A stretch of DNA of 13,015 bases from Moraxellaceae bacterium (GTDB lineage Bacteria > Pseudomonadota > Gammaproteobacteria > Pseudomonadales > UBA3067). The DNA is taken from the NCBI GenBank assembly GCA_002401525.1, contig NVTH01000093.1, positions 1 through 13,015 on the forward strand, in the 5' to 3' direction. A model generated the notes under the pieces. It worked only from the letters and a program-made list of their open reading frames with translations, was not told the origin of the DNA and did not search any database. This document shows, in pieces, positions 1-7,399 of the stretch (positions within the stretch are counted from its first letter, which is position 1; every line of letters starts with the position of its first letter). The position numbers were made by a program, and so were the translations under genes.

Positions 1-202
1 GTTTCGTGGCAAGATATCGTTGCATCCCCAAATGGGAAAGTTCCGAGCCTCGTTATACCAAAAGGAAGGCGTAGTGGCGGAGCAAGTATTGGAGAACGGC
101 GATTGTGTCATGGATATCTGTTTAGCTGAAAAGGATTGGCAAATGTTGCTTAAGCAATCCGCAATTGACGGACGTAAAATACTCTTCAACGATAAACTTT
201 GA
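1..202 (+). CDS. hflX: GTPase HflX, C-terminal end (partial)
   Basis: The reading frame is open from base 2 and ends with TGA at 200-202, giving the last 66 residues of a protein that begins before the window. The fragment contains HPQMGKFRASLYQKEGVV followed by a Gly-Asp-Cys turn and LAEKDW. This matches the pattern at the C-terminal end of proteobacterial HflX, where a Gly-x-Leu/Phe-Arg-x-x-Leu-Tyr strand is followed by a strand and a D-W helix. HflX is a ribosome-binding GTPase that splits stalled ribosomes; the GTPase domain lies outside the window. The call rests mainly on position, because hflK and hflC follow directly as in the hfq-hflX-hflK-hflC cluster of gammaproteobacteria. The residue pattern agrees but the fragment is short. 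Confidence 0.85.
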   Translation, partial: FRGKISLHPQMGKFRASLYQKEGVVAEQVLENGDCVMDICLAEKDWQMLLKQSAIDGRKILFNDKL

Positions 203-230
203 TTGTCAAAGAGTTCACTAAGCGTATAAA
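203..230 (+). promoter_or_regulatory. Putative sigma70 promoter for hflKC
   Basis: TTGTCA at 203-208 (5 of 6 to the -35 consensus) and TATAAA at 225-230 (5 of 6 to the -10 consensus) are separated by 16 bases. The -35 box begins on the base after the hflX stop codon. Transcription would start near 237 and give hflK an untranslated leader of about 330 bases. A second, weaker pair lies downstream, TTGTGC at 386-391 and AATAAT at 409-414 with a 17-base spacer. Prediction by eye only. Confidence 0.5.
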
Positions 231-286
231 ATCATTTCACTTCTGAGATGACTGCCGAATGCCTCGCTAGATAGGGGGTAATTAAA

Positions 287-316
287 GCAGTCATCAACAA
301 AGCGGTCATCAACCTA
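287..316. repeat. 15-base tandem duplication
   Basis: Two adjacent units, GCAGTCATCAACAAA (287-301) and GCGGTCATCAACCTA (302-316), agree at 11 of 15 positions, with a core of GTCATCAAC. The next bases repeat TATGCAAA at 321-328 and 335-342, so a second duplication with a period of 14 may sit beside the first. Confidence 0.6.
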
Positions 317-437
317 GACTTATGCAAAATAGTCTATGCAAAGAGTTAGCGTTTGAAGAGAGCTTGAATAGTCGCGGCGCTGTTTTTGTGCACAGTAAAT
401 AAAGTTTAAATAATTAAAATTAGCGATCTAAGTTTTT

Positions 438-479
438 AAGGCGATGCCTGTAAGGCAATACCTAGTAGGCAATGTCTAA
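438..479. repeat. Triple 14-base tandem repeat with internal dyads
   Basis: Three adjacent units are AAGGCGATGCCTGT (438-451), AAGGCAATACCTAG (452-465) and TAGGCAATGTCTAA (466-479). The first contains a small inverted repeat (AGGC-GAT-GCCT), and the others keep a decayed form of it. The array lies about 87 bases upstream of the hflK start, inside the probable leader. Confidence 0.65.
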
Positions 480-555
480 AAAGACTGTTTTAAAACGGCT
501 GCTCATAACAAGACCATGCCCGAAAACCGATTGAAAACTGATAACGATGCAATTT

Positions 556-560
556 GGAGA
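556..560 (+). promoter_or_regulatory. Ribosome binding site that fixes the hflK start
   Basis: GGAGA lies five bases before ATG at 566. An in-frame TTG at 554 overlaps this site and so is unlikely to be the start; the ATG at 566 is preferred. Confidence 0.75.
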
Positions 561-565
561 ATCAA

Positions 566-1732
566 ATGGCCTGGAACGAACCCGGTGATGGAAATAATAA
601 AGGTAAAGATCCGTGGGGTGGCAATCGAGGTGGCGGGAATCAAGGCGGTCCCCCCGACCTAGATGAAGTAATTAAAAAGCTACAAGATCGACTGGGGGAA
701 ATTTTCGGCAAGAAAGGTTCTGGCGGGAAAAACAGCTCCGCCAGTGCTGGCAGCATGCTGGTTATTTTAGGGGTCATTGTTGGGGGCTTTTGGGCTGTCA
801 GTGGCTTTTATCAGGTGGGCCAGGCTGAGCAGGCGGTGGTGCTTCGTTTCGGCAGCTACCATGAAACGGTAGGACCCGGGTTAAAGTGGAACCCGCCGAT
901 TATCGATAACGTCACAAAAGTGGACGTGGCGAGGGTGGAATCCATGCCTCTTAAAGCCACCATGCTTACCGAAGATGAAAATATTGTTGATGTCGCATTA
1001 GTAGTGCAATATCAAATCGGTAATGCGAAAGACTATTTACTGCAAATGACAGTGCCCGAAGCGGGGCTTCATCATGCGACTGAAAGTGCACTTCGGCATG
1101 TGGTGGGCAGTACTAGTATGGACAGTGTCATTACCGAAGGCCGAGAAGTAATGGGGCAAGAAGTGCATGACTTGCTGCAGAAATCTTTGGACCTTTATTC
1201 TTCGGGCATTGTTTTACGAAAAGTGAACGTGGAAGAATCTGATCCTCCCAAAGAAGTGAAAGCATCCTTTGATGATGTTATTAAAGCGAAAGAAGATAAA
1301 GAGCGGGTTAAGAATGAAGCGGAAGCCTATGCCAATGAAGTAGTGCCTCGTTCTAGAGGTGCGGCGCAGCGTCAGTTTGAAGAGGCGAGCGCTTATAAAG
1401 AAGAAATTGTGGCTCGAGCGGAAGGTGAAACCGTGCGGTTTACTAAGATTCTTGCAGAATATAAACGCGCACCTAAGGTGACGCGAGAGCGTCTTTACAT
1501 CGAGACCATGGAATCAGTATTAACCAGTACCACGAAAGTGATGCTGGATGTGAAGGGGGGCAATAACATGATGTATTTGCCTCTTGATAAAATAATACAA
1601 CAGCAGAGTCGTCAGTCCGCCCCGTCAAATGTTGCAATTCCGTACAGTGTGGATGAGGTAAGAAATACCGTGACGCGTAGTGCTGATCGTTTACGCCAAG
1701 GTCGTGACTCACGTCGTAGGGAGGTTCGGTAA
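566..1732 (+). CDS. hflK: FtsH protease modulator HflK
   Basis: HflK forms with HflC a large membrane complex that encloses the AAA protease FtsH and limits access of its substrates; most of the protein lies on the periplasmic side. The 388-residue product opens with MAWNEPG, the typical HflK start, followed by a Gly/Asn-rich stretch and GGPPDLDEVIKKL (about residues 27-39). One membrane helix (about 64-82) precedes an SPFH/band 7 domain that begins near QAEQAVVLRFG. A charged, probably coiled-coil helical region with many Glu, Lys and Ala residues (about 230-320) follows, then a basic, Arg-rich tail. The start was chosen by the GGAGA site and by the family N-terminus. The stop TAA overlaps the hflC ATG (TAATG), which points to translational coupling. 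Confidence 0.96.
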   Translation: MAWNEPGDGNNKGKDPWGGNRGGGNQGGPPDLDEVIKKLQDRLGEIFGKKGSGGKNSSASAGSMLVILGVIVGGFWAVSGFYQVGQAEQAVVLRFGSYHETVGPGLKWNPPIIDNVTKVDVARVESMPLKATMLTEDENIVDVALVVQYQIGNAKDYLLQMTVPEAGLHHATESALRHVVGSTSMDSVITEGREVMGQEVHDLLQKSLDLYSSGIVLRKVNVEESDPPKEVKASFDDVIKAKEDKERVKNEAEAYANEVVPRSRGAAQRQFEEASAYKEEIVARAEGETVRFTKILAEYKRAPKVTRERLYIETMESVLTSTTKVMLDVKGGNNMMYLPLDKIIQQQSRQSAPSNVAIPYSVDEVRNTVTRSADRLRQGRDSRRREVR

Positions 1733-2607
1733 TGAATAAATTAGGCGGTGTAATTATATTGTTGGGGGCGCTGGCGATGTTTGCGTCCAATACTCTCTAC
1801 GTTGTAGACGAGACTCAGCGGGCGGTAAAATTAAGATTCAGTGAAGTGGTTGAGTCTGACCTTGAGCCAGGCTTAGGCTGGAAAATTCCTTTTGTTCACC
1901 AGATAAAATATTTTGAAGCACGTCGTCAGATATTGGATGCTTCTCCGGAGGAGTTTTTAACCGTAGAGAAAAAGCGTCTTATTGTGGATTCTTATATCGT
2001 TTGGAAGGTCGATAACGTCGAGAAGTACTTTACCGCGACAGGCGGGCTTGAGCGCAACGCGCAAATCTTGCTGGCTCCTCGGGTCAACAACGGTCTGCGG
2101 GCTAAGTTCGGTAAGCGCACCGTGCATGAGGTGATATCGGGTGAGCGTGAGGAGTTAATGAAGGAGCTTACGGCCGAATTGAATTCGTTGACGGAGGCTG
2201 AGTTAGGGATTCATGTGGTGGATATTCGCGTTAAGCGAGTGGACCTGCCTTCGACCGCGAGTGAGGCGGTTTATGCTCGAATGAGAGCGGAGCGTGAGCG
2301 TGAAGCTAGAGAATACCGAGCCAATGGTCGAGAGCTGGCGGAAGGGATTCAGGCGGATGCGGATCGTCAGGTGCGAGTCATCGCGGCTGAAGCGTATCGA
2401 GATGCAGAGAAAGTGAAAGGGGAAGGGGATGCGATTGCTGCGGCCACTTATTCGAACGCTTTTTCAGCCGACGCCGAGTTCTATGCGTTTTATCGCAGCA
2501 TGGACGCCTACCGAAAAACTTTCGGCAACAAGGGTGATTTAATGGTGCTTGAACCTGACAGTGACTTTTTCAAATATTTGAAGCAATCAAAGGTTGGAAA
2601 AAATTAA
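1732..2607 (+). CDS. hflC: FtsH protease modulator HflC
   Basis: HflC is the partner of HflK in the FtsH-regulating complex of the inner membrane. The 291-residue protein has one N-terminal membrane helix (about 4-24) followed by VDETQRAVKLRFSEV and EPGLGWKIPFVHQI, which are typical of the SPFH/band 7 domain. A region rich in Arg, Glu and Ala (about 180-240, including RMRAEREREAREYRANG) forms the long helix of this family. The C-terminal part contains ADAEFYAFYRSMDAYRKTF, a characteristic HflC sequence. A GGGAGG site at 1719-1724 stands seven bases before the ATG, inside the end of hflK. A strong terminator follows 26 bases after the stop, so the hflKC message probably ends there. Confidence 0.96.
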   Translation: MNKLGGVIILLGALAMFASNTLYVVDETQRAVKLRFSEVVESDLEPGLGWKIPFVHQIKYFEARRQILDASPEEFLTVEKKRLIVDSYIVWKVDNVEKYFTATGGLERNAQILLAPRVNNGLRAKFGKRTVHEVISGEREELMKELTAELNSLTEAELGIHVVDIRVKRVDLPSTASEAVYARMRAEREREAREYRANGRELAEGIQADADRQVRVIAAEAYRDAEKVKGEGDAIAAATYSNAFSADAEFYAFYRSMDAYRKTFGNKGDLMVLEPDSDFFKYLKQSKVGKN

Positions 2608-2633
2608 ACTCTCTGGATAACATGGTATGATTC

Positions 2634-2661
2634 AAAAGCCGGGCTAGGGCCCGGCTTTTTT
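2634..2661 (+). terminator. Rho-independent terminator after hflC
   Basis: GCCGGGC (2638-2644) and GCCCGGC (2649-2655) form a perfect 7-pair GC-rich stem with the loop TAGG. The stem is flanked by four A and followed by six T (2656-2661), which can extend it by four A-T pairs. It is a textbook terminator, and the A-tract could let it work in both directions. Confidence 0.93.
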
Positions 2662-2811
2662 GTGTTTAGGATTTAGCAGAAACTGTTGGTTCGATGGCGA
2701 TTGAAGGCTGTTGTGGGGGTTTGAATAACCCAGTAAAAATCAGTGGATAGTCAGTAACTTGCTATCAATAGCGCCTCGTGTAGGCGAGCAATATAGGCTT
2801 AAACGTTCAGT

Positions 2812-3000
2812 ATGCATTGGCAAGAGATTGGTACCGCATTGTCGTTAATGTTGATTTTTGAAGGCGTGCTTCCTTTCTTAGTGCCGAACCGTCTTCGGGT
2901 TGTGGCCCTCACTGTTCTACAATTGAATGATCGGGCTATTAGGGCGGTGGGGTTAGCGAGCATGGCGCTGGGGTTGGGCATTCTTTATTGGGTGCGGTGA
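2812..3000 (+). CDS. DUF2065 family small membrane protein (YjeT-like)
   Basis: The 62-residue product has two hydrophobic stretches, about 7-24 (GTALSLMLIFEGVLPFLV) and 44-61 (AVGLASMALGLGILYWV), joined by a basic loop that includes PNRLR. The length, the two-helix layout and the EGxxPFLxPxRxR signature agree with the DUF2065 family, exemplified by E. coli YjeT. That gene lies between hflC and purA in E. coli, and the same position is seen here. The molecular function is not established. No clear Shine-Dalgarno sequence precedes the ATG; the nearest AGG is at 2795-2797. The gene is separated from hflC by a terminator and about 200 bases, so it probably has its own promoter or is transcribed weakly by read-through. 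Confidence 0.88.
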   Translation: MHWQEIGTALSLMLIFEGVLPFLVPNRLRVVALTVLQLNDRAIRAVGLASMALGLGILYWVR

Positions 3001-3048
3001 GGCGTAGAGGTGTATTTACAGTATTCACCTGGTGGTTTAATGGTACGG

Positions 3049-3076
3049 TTTTTGAATTTAGCTTTTTGAATTTAAC
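3049..3076. repeat. 14-base tandem duplication upstream of hisZ
   Basis: TTTTTGAATTTAGC (3049-3062) is followed at once by TTTTTGAATTTAAC (3063-3076), differing at a single position. It lies next to a separate 13-base array at 3078-3129. Confidence 0.85.
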
Positions 3077-3077
3077 T

Positions 3078-3129
3078 ATTTATATTAGATATTTATATTA
3101 GATATTTATTCTAACCATTTATTTTAATT
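3078..3129. repeat. 13-base tandem repeat, four copies, upstream of hisZ
   Basis: ATTTATATTAGAT occurs twice perfectly (3078-3090 and 3091-3103). Two diverged copies follow, ATTTATTCTAACC (3104-3116) and ATTTATTTTAATT (3117-3129). The array ends 25 bases before the hisZ start. Its TATATT core resembles a -10 box, so the copies could supply alternative promoter elements; that function is inference. Confidence 0.88.
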
Positions 3130-3154
3130 ACGAGAAAAAATAAGGCTGAGGTTT

Positions 3155-4339
3155 ATGGCACGAGCAGAGCAATGGTTGTTGCCTGATGGCGTCGAAGAGA
3201 TTCTGCCGGAAAAAGCGGCAAAAATTGAACGCCTGCGGCGGGAGTTGCTCGATCTTTATTCGAGCTGGGGCTACGAATTAGTTTTTCCTCCCATGCTGGA
3301 ATATATGGAATCTTTGCATACCGGTGTCGGCAGTGATTTGGCGTTGCAGACCTTTAGCATTACTGACCAGTTCAGTGGTCGGCAAATGGGGCTGCGCGCA
3401 GATATCACCCCTCAGGTGGCTCGAATTGATGCCCATGGTCTAAATCGTGATGTGCCAGTAAGGCTTTGTTACGCCGGCACTGTCTTGCATGCCAAGCCCG
3501 CTGCGTTAGGCGAGTCTCGGTCGTTGATTCAAATTGGTGCTGAGTTATACGGTCATGGGGGCTTGGAAAGCGACATTGAAATTATTCGCTTAATGATTGA
3601 TACCTTGCACCAATCGTCGGTTCAGCAATTGCATTTAGATTTGGGGCATGTGGGAATTTACCGAAGCTTGGTCAAATTGGCTGAATTGAGTGAAGAGCAG
3701 GAGCAAGACCTGTTTGATATCTATCAGCGCAAAGCGGCTGCGGAATTGGAAGTGTTTTTGGAAGAGAATATTTCGGATCTGGGGTTGAGGGATAAGCTCA
3801 TCGGTTTGGAATCCTTATCCGGGGGTCCTGAAGTTCTTGATAAGGCGTACCAGCTGCTGGGGTCCATTGTTGATGTGAATTTGGCGATCAGCGATTTGAG
3901 CGTTATTGTAGCGAAGTTACAATCGGATTACCCCGACCTTGAGTTGTACATTGATTGCAGCGAATTGCGAGGCTATCACTACCATACTGGGGTCGTCTTC
4001 GCTGCCTATACTCCCGGCGTAGGCCGAGCCATTGCGAAAGGTGGGCGCTACGATCATTTGGGTGAGAAGTTTGGCCGCGCTCGTCCAGCAACGGGATTTA
4101 GCGCTGATTTGAAGGATTTAATTGCCATTGCTGAAGAGGTCGAGGTAGCGTTGGATGGTATTTATATTCCCCCTAGCGATGAGGGCAGTTGTGAACTTGA
4201 GGCGCGTAAATTGCGCCAGCAAGGGCATCGGGTGGTGATGGGGCTGCCAGGGCAGGAAGGGGGCGCGCTAGAAATGAATTGTGCCAAAGAACTGGTTTTT
4301 GAAGACGGAGTATGGACGATTGAATCCGTCGACCAATAA
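3155..4339 (+). CDS. hisZ: ATP phosphoribosyltransferase regulatory subunit HisZ
   Basis: HisZ pairs with the short form of HisG to make the first enzyme of histidine synthesis and confers feedback inhibition by histidine. It is derived from the catalytic core of histidyl-tRNA synthetase and has no aminoacylation activity. The 394-residue product shows the class II synthetase-like layout. It begins with LPDGVEEILPEKA, followed by YELVFPPMLEYMESL, the motif 2-like MGLRADITPQVARID (about 78-92) and a C-terminal KGGRYDHLGEKFG with PATGFSADL (about 290-318). The usual anticodon-binding domain of HisRS is replaced by a shorter tail. Position immediately before purA matches the Pseudomonas-type order. 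The start ATG has AAGG at 3142-3145 and GAGG at 3148-3151 upstream. No hisG lies in the window. Confidence 0.93.
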   Translation: MARAEQWLLPDGVEEILPEKAAKIERLRRELLDLYSSWGYELVFPPMLEYMESLHTGVGSDLALQTFSITDQFSGRQMGLRADITPQVARIDAHGLNRDVPVRLCYAGTVLHAKPAALGESRSLIQIGAELYGHGGLESDIEIIRLMIDTLHQSSVQQLHLDLGHVGIYRSLVKLAELSEEQEQDLFDIYQRKAAAELEVFLEENISDLGLRDKLIGLESLSGGPEVLDKAYQLLGSIVDVNLAISDLSVIVAKLQSDYPDLELYIDCSELRGYHYHTGVVFAAYTPGVGRAIAKGGRYDHLGEKFGRARPATGFSADLKDLIAIAEEVEVALDGIYIPPSDEGSCELEARKLRQQGHRVVMGLPGQEGGALEMNCAKELVFEDGVWTIESVDQ

Positions 4340-5729
<1,390 letters not shown>

Positions 5730-5731
<2 letters not shown>

Positions 5732-5780
5732 GCCCTTCTAATCCTTAAACTCTTCTAATCCCTAAGCTCTTCTAATCTTT
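5730..5780. repeat. 17-base tandem repeat, three copies, at the purA stop
   Basis: Adjacent units AAGCCCTTCTAATCCTT (5730-5746), AAACTCTTCTAATCCCT (5747-5763) and AAGCTCTTCTAATCTTT (5764-5780) share the core CTTCTAATC. The first unit includes the last two bases of the purA stop codon, so the array could have arisen by duplication of the gene's end. Confidence 0.88.
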
Positions 5781-5811
5781 AAATTCTGCTCTGTTTTTAT
5801 TTTCTAATTCG

Positions 5812-5838
5812 ATGCTGCCTGATTCCGTTGGGCAGCAT
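5812..5838 (+). terminator. Possible terminator hairpin after purA
   Basis: ATGCTGCC (5812-5819) pairs perfectly with GGCAGCAT (5831-5838) around an 11-base loop. The following TAATTCTGG is not a clear T run, so termination is possible but not certain. A second hairpin, TCTTCCA-CCC-TGGAAGA, stands at 5854-5870. Confidence 0.45.
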
Positions 5839-5853
5839 TAATTCTGGCTCCAA

Positions 5854-5870
5854 TCTTCCACCCTGGAAGA
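5854..5870. other. Perfect 7-pair hairpin
   Basis: TCTTCCA (5854-5860) and TGGAAGA (5864-5870) are perfect inverted copies around CCC. No T run follows. It may serve as an RNA 3' end structure or be incidental. Confidence 0.4.
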
Positions 5871-5892
5871 GTTGATGGAATAGTTGATGGAA
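5869..5892. repeat. 12-base tandem duplication
   Basis: GAGTTGATGGAA (5869-5880) is followed by TAGTTGATGGAA (5881-5892), differing at one base. The first unit overlaps the arm of the hairpin at 5854-5870. Confidence 0.75.
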
Positions 5893-5974
5893 GCGTATTA
5901 TTTTTCTGGTGCATGAGTATTTATAAGAAAAATAGTAGGTCCTTTTATTAGAAAACCATTCTTTCTTTGTCGTT

Positions 5975-6014
5975 GTTTTTCGATTCTGCCGTGAGTTTTT
6001 CGATCCTGTAGCGA
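5975..6014. repeat. 20-base tandem duplication
   Basis: Two adjacent units starting GTTTTTCGAT (5975-5994 and 5995-6014) agree at 16 of 20 positions; both continue as YCTG and end in GA. Confidence 0.75.
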
Positions 6015-6211
6015 TCAGTCTAATTGTTTTAAGTTTTCTCTACCGGTTAATTTATTGCAATACAAGAAAATACGTGTTTTATGGTGTAGAATTCCAAGTG
6101 GTCTTTTCCAGTACCCAGTGAATTTGTGCGGCTAGTTTTCGATTTTGGCTCGCTTCTTTGAGTTAGAAGTATGGACAAGGACTCGTGCATCAGTAAAAGA
6201 GATGTTTGAAA

Positions 6212-6290
6212 GACGCGTCTCAACGCTACGGTTGAAGGGTTTAGCGTCACGGTGAATTCCGGCCAGGTATGGCTGGGTAAAATCAGGCCA
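6212..6290 (+). promoter_or_regulatory. Structured leader of the cold-shock gene
   Basis: GACGC (6212-6216) and GCGTC (6244-6248) enclose a second stem, TCAAC (6220-6224) with GTTGA (6231-6235). Downstream, CCGGCCA (6259-6265) can pair with TGGCTGG (6270-6276) around the loop GGTA. The same TGGCTG can instead pair with CAGGCCA (6284-6290), so the two hairpins exclude each other. Long structured leaders are known to regulate cspA-type messages by temperature; that this one does so is inference. No cold-box sequence was recognised. Confidence 0.4.
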
Positions 6291-6325
6291 ATGTATTTGT
6301 TGGCAATTCAAAGAAAGAGAGAAAA

Positions 6326-6535
6326 ATGTCAAATCAAGTGAAAGGTACTGTTAAGTGGTTTAATGATGAGAAAGGATTCGGATTTATTTCTAGAGAAGAA
6401 GGTAAAGACGTTTTTGTGCATCATAGTGCGATTAATGGTACCGGCCGAAAAACTCTGCACGAAGGTCAAGAAGTAATGATGGATGTGACTCAGGGTAAGA
6501 AAGGTCCTCAGGCTGAGAACGTTAATCCAATGTAG
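6326..6535 (+). CDS. Cold-shock domain protein (CspA family)
   Basis: The 69-residue product is a single cold-shock domain, the five-stranded fold that binds single-stranded RNA and DNA and melts RNA structure in the cytoplasm. [16 protein letters not shown] contains the RNP1 motif (KGFGFI, about 16-21), and DVFVHHSAI (about 28-36) is RNP2. The usual aromatic of VFVHFSAI is His here. The C-terminal end ([11 protein letters not shown]) matches the family's final strand. The start is preceded by a purine-rich AGAGAG at 6316-6321. The long, structured upstream region suggests post-transcriptional control. Which csp paralogue this is, and whether it responds to cold, cannot be told from the sequence. 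Confidence 0.95.
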   Translation: MSNQVKGTVKWFNDEKGFGFISREEGKDVFVHHSAINGTGRKTLHEGQEVMMDVTQGKKGPQAENVNPM

Positions 6536-6553
6536 GTTAGCGTAGTGAGTGAT

Positions 6554-6580
6554 GCGCAATAGATCTATTTAAGATTGCGC
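6554..6580. other. Inverted repeat downstream of csp
   Basis: GCGCAAT (6554-6560) and ATTGCGC (6574-6580) form a perfect 7-pair stem with a 13-base loop, 18 bases after the csp stop. No T run follows, so it is more likely an RNA-stabilising 3' structure than a terminator. Confidence 0.4.
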
Positions 6581-6672
6581 TCCAAATAATAATAACTTTT
6601 GAGACATTTGTCTTTTAAATGTATTGAAAGATGCTTTGTGCACTTTGCATAAGTCCCTTTCTCTGGTGTCGT

Positions 6673-6701
6673 CACGTGGCGGTGCCACCACGTGGATTTT
6701 T
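6673..6701 (+). terminator. Rho-independent terminator after csp
   Basis: CACGTGG (6673-6679) pairs with CCACGTG (6688-6694) around an 8-base loop, and GA plus five T (6697-6701) follow. It lies in the convergent gap between csp and the glutathione S-transferase gene. On the minus strand the hairpin has no T run, so it acts mainly on csp transcripts. Confidence 0.7.
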
Positions 6702-6707
6702 ATGGGC

Positions 6708-7343
6708 TTACTTCTCTGTGGGTAAGCTTTGTGCTTCGCGTGCCTTAGCGTTTGCAAGTGCCGGGCGTTCTGAAAGTCGTTGGTGATAGGCGATTAAATT
6801 TTCTTGTTTAACGGTTTGGTCAAATGCTAATCCCCAAATTAAGGTGTGTCCGAGTAAGATGTCTGCAGCGCTAAATTCGCTGCCGAGAATATAGTTTTTT
6901 GTTCCAAGTCCTGAAGATAGCAGAGTCAATGCCTGCTGAAATTCCCAGCTTGCAGTAGGAAATATTTCGCTAACACGCTGCTCTTTGGGCAGTGCAAATC
7001 TGTGTTTCCCTAGGGTCCAAAGAGGTTGCTCTAGCTCGCAGAGAGCGAAGTAACTCCATTGTTCAAATTTGGCCCGTTCCGGACTGCCTGGGGAAGGAAT
7101 CAACTTTTGGTCGGCAAATTTATCCGCAAGGTAGGTCACAATCGCTCCCGACTCGGTGAGTGTAAGGTCGCCGTCTTGCAGTACTGGTACTTTGCCTGCT
7201 GGGTTCACGGCTAAGAATTCTTTTGACTTCGAGTCGCCTTTAGCAAAATCCACTAATTTAAATTCATAGCCTTCTTGGAGTTCTTCTAGCGTCCATGTGA
7301 TACGGGTCGCGCGAGTATTTGGGTAGCCATAAACCTTGATCAT
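6708..7343 (-). CDS. Glutathione S-transferase family protein
   Basis: Members of this family conjugate or reduce substrates with glutathione in the cytoplasm; the substrate here is unknown. The 211-residue product has the N-terminal thioredoxin-like domain (about 1-78). It starts MIKVYGYPNTRATRITWTL, then LEEL, and carries NPAGKVPVL with the cis-proline and LTESGAIVTYLADKF with the Glu-Ser pair that holds the glutathione gamma-glutamyl group. An all-helical C-terminal domain follows, including FSAADILLGHTL, the conserved capping-box region. The catalytic Ser/Cys position near residue 10 appears to be Thr in PNTRA, so the class is uncertain. ATG 7341-7343 is preceded by GGAAG. The gene is last in a minus-strand set of four with short gaps. 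Confidence 0.92.
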   Translation of the reverse strand: MIKVYGYPNTRATRITWTLEELQEGYEFKLVDFAKGDSKSKEFLAVNPAGKVPVLQDGDLTLTESGAIVTYLADKFADQKLIPSPGSPERAKFEQWSYFALCELEQPLWTLGKHRFALPKEQRVSEIFPTASWEFQQALTLLSSGLGTKNYILGSEFSAADILLGHTLIWGLAFDQTVKQENLIAYHQRLSERPALANAKAREAQSLPTEK

Positions 7344-7399
7344 TTTCGCTGTGCTTCCATGTTAAATAATTGAGTAAGAAAGAGCGCTGGCCAAGTCGG

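Larger units (their letters stand above)
203..565. other. Long hflX-hflK intergenic region
   Basis: This 363-base gap holds no convincing reading frame. It contains the promoter candidate at 203-230, a 15-base duplication at 287-316, a further loose duplication around TATGCAAA at 321-328 and 335-342, an AT-rich stretch near 398-424 and a triple 14-base repeat at 438-479. No U-tailed terminator is seen, so read-through from hflX into hflK is possible alongside the internal promoter. It is clearly longer than the short spacer usual between these two genes. Confidence 0.6.
5732..6325. other. purA-csp intergenic region
   Basis: This 594-base gap has no supportable gene. It holds three tandem duplications (5730-5780, 5869-5892, 5975-6014), a hairpin that may end the purA message (5812-5838), a perfect 7-pair hairpin (5854-5870) and a structured stretch at 6212-6290 that is probably the leader of the cold-shock message. 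A -10-like TAGAAT at 6087-6092 (or TATGGT at 6080-6085 with TTGCAA at 6055-6060, spacer 19) is the best promoter candidate, but weak. Confidence 0.6.

Noticed and set aside
438..479. CRISPR array
   Set aside because: Units are directly adjacent with no spacers, too short and too diverged, and no cas gene is present. The same holds for the other tandem arrays.
1473..1790. Open frame of 105 codons antisense to hflK and hflC
   Set aside because: It lies entirely opposite two strongly conserved genes, has no recognisable domain and no plausible upstream signals.
6631..6650. Imperfect 20-base dyad ATGC-TTT-GTGCAC-TTT-GCAT after csp
   Set aside because: It lies in a convergent 3' region where an operator is unlikely, and the symmetry is interrupted. 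It was not strong enough to list as a site.
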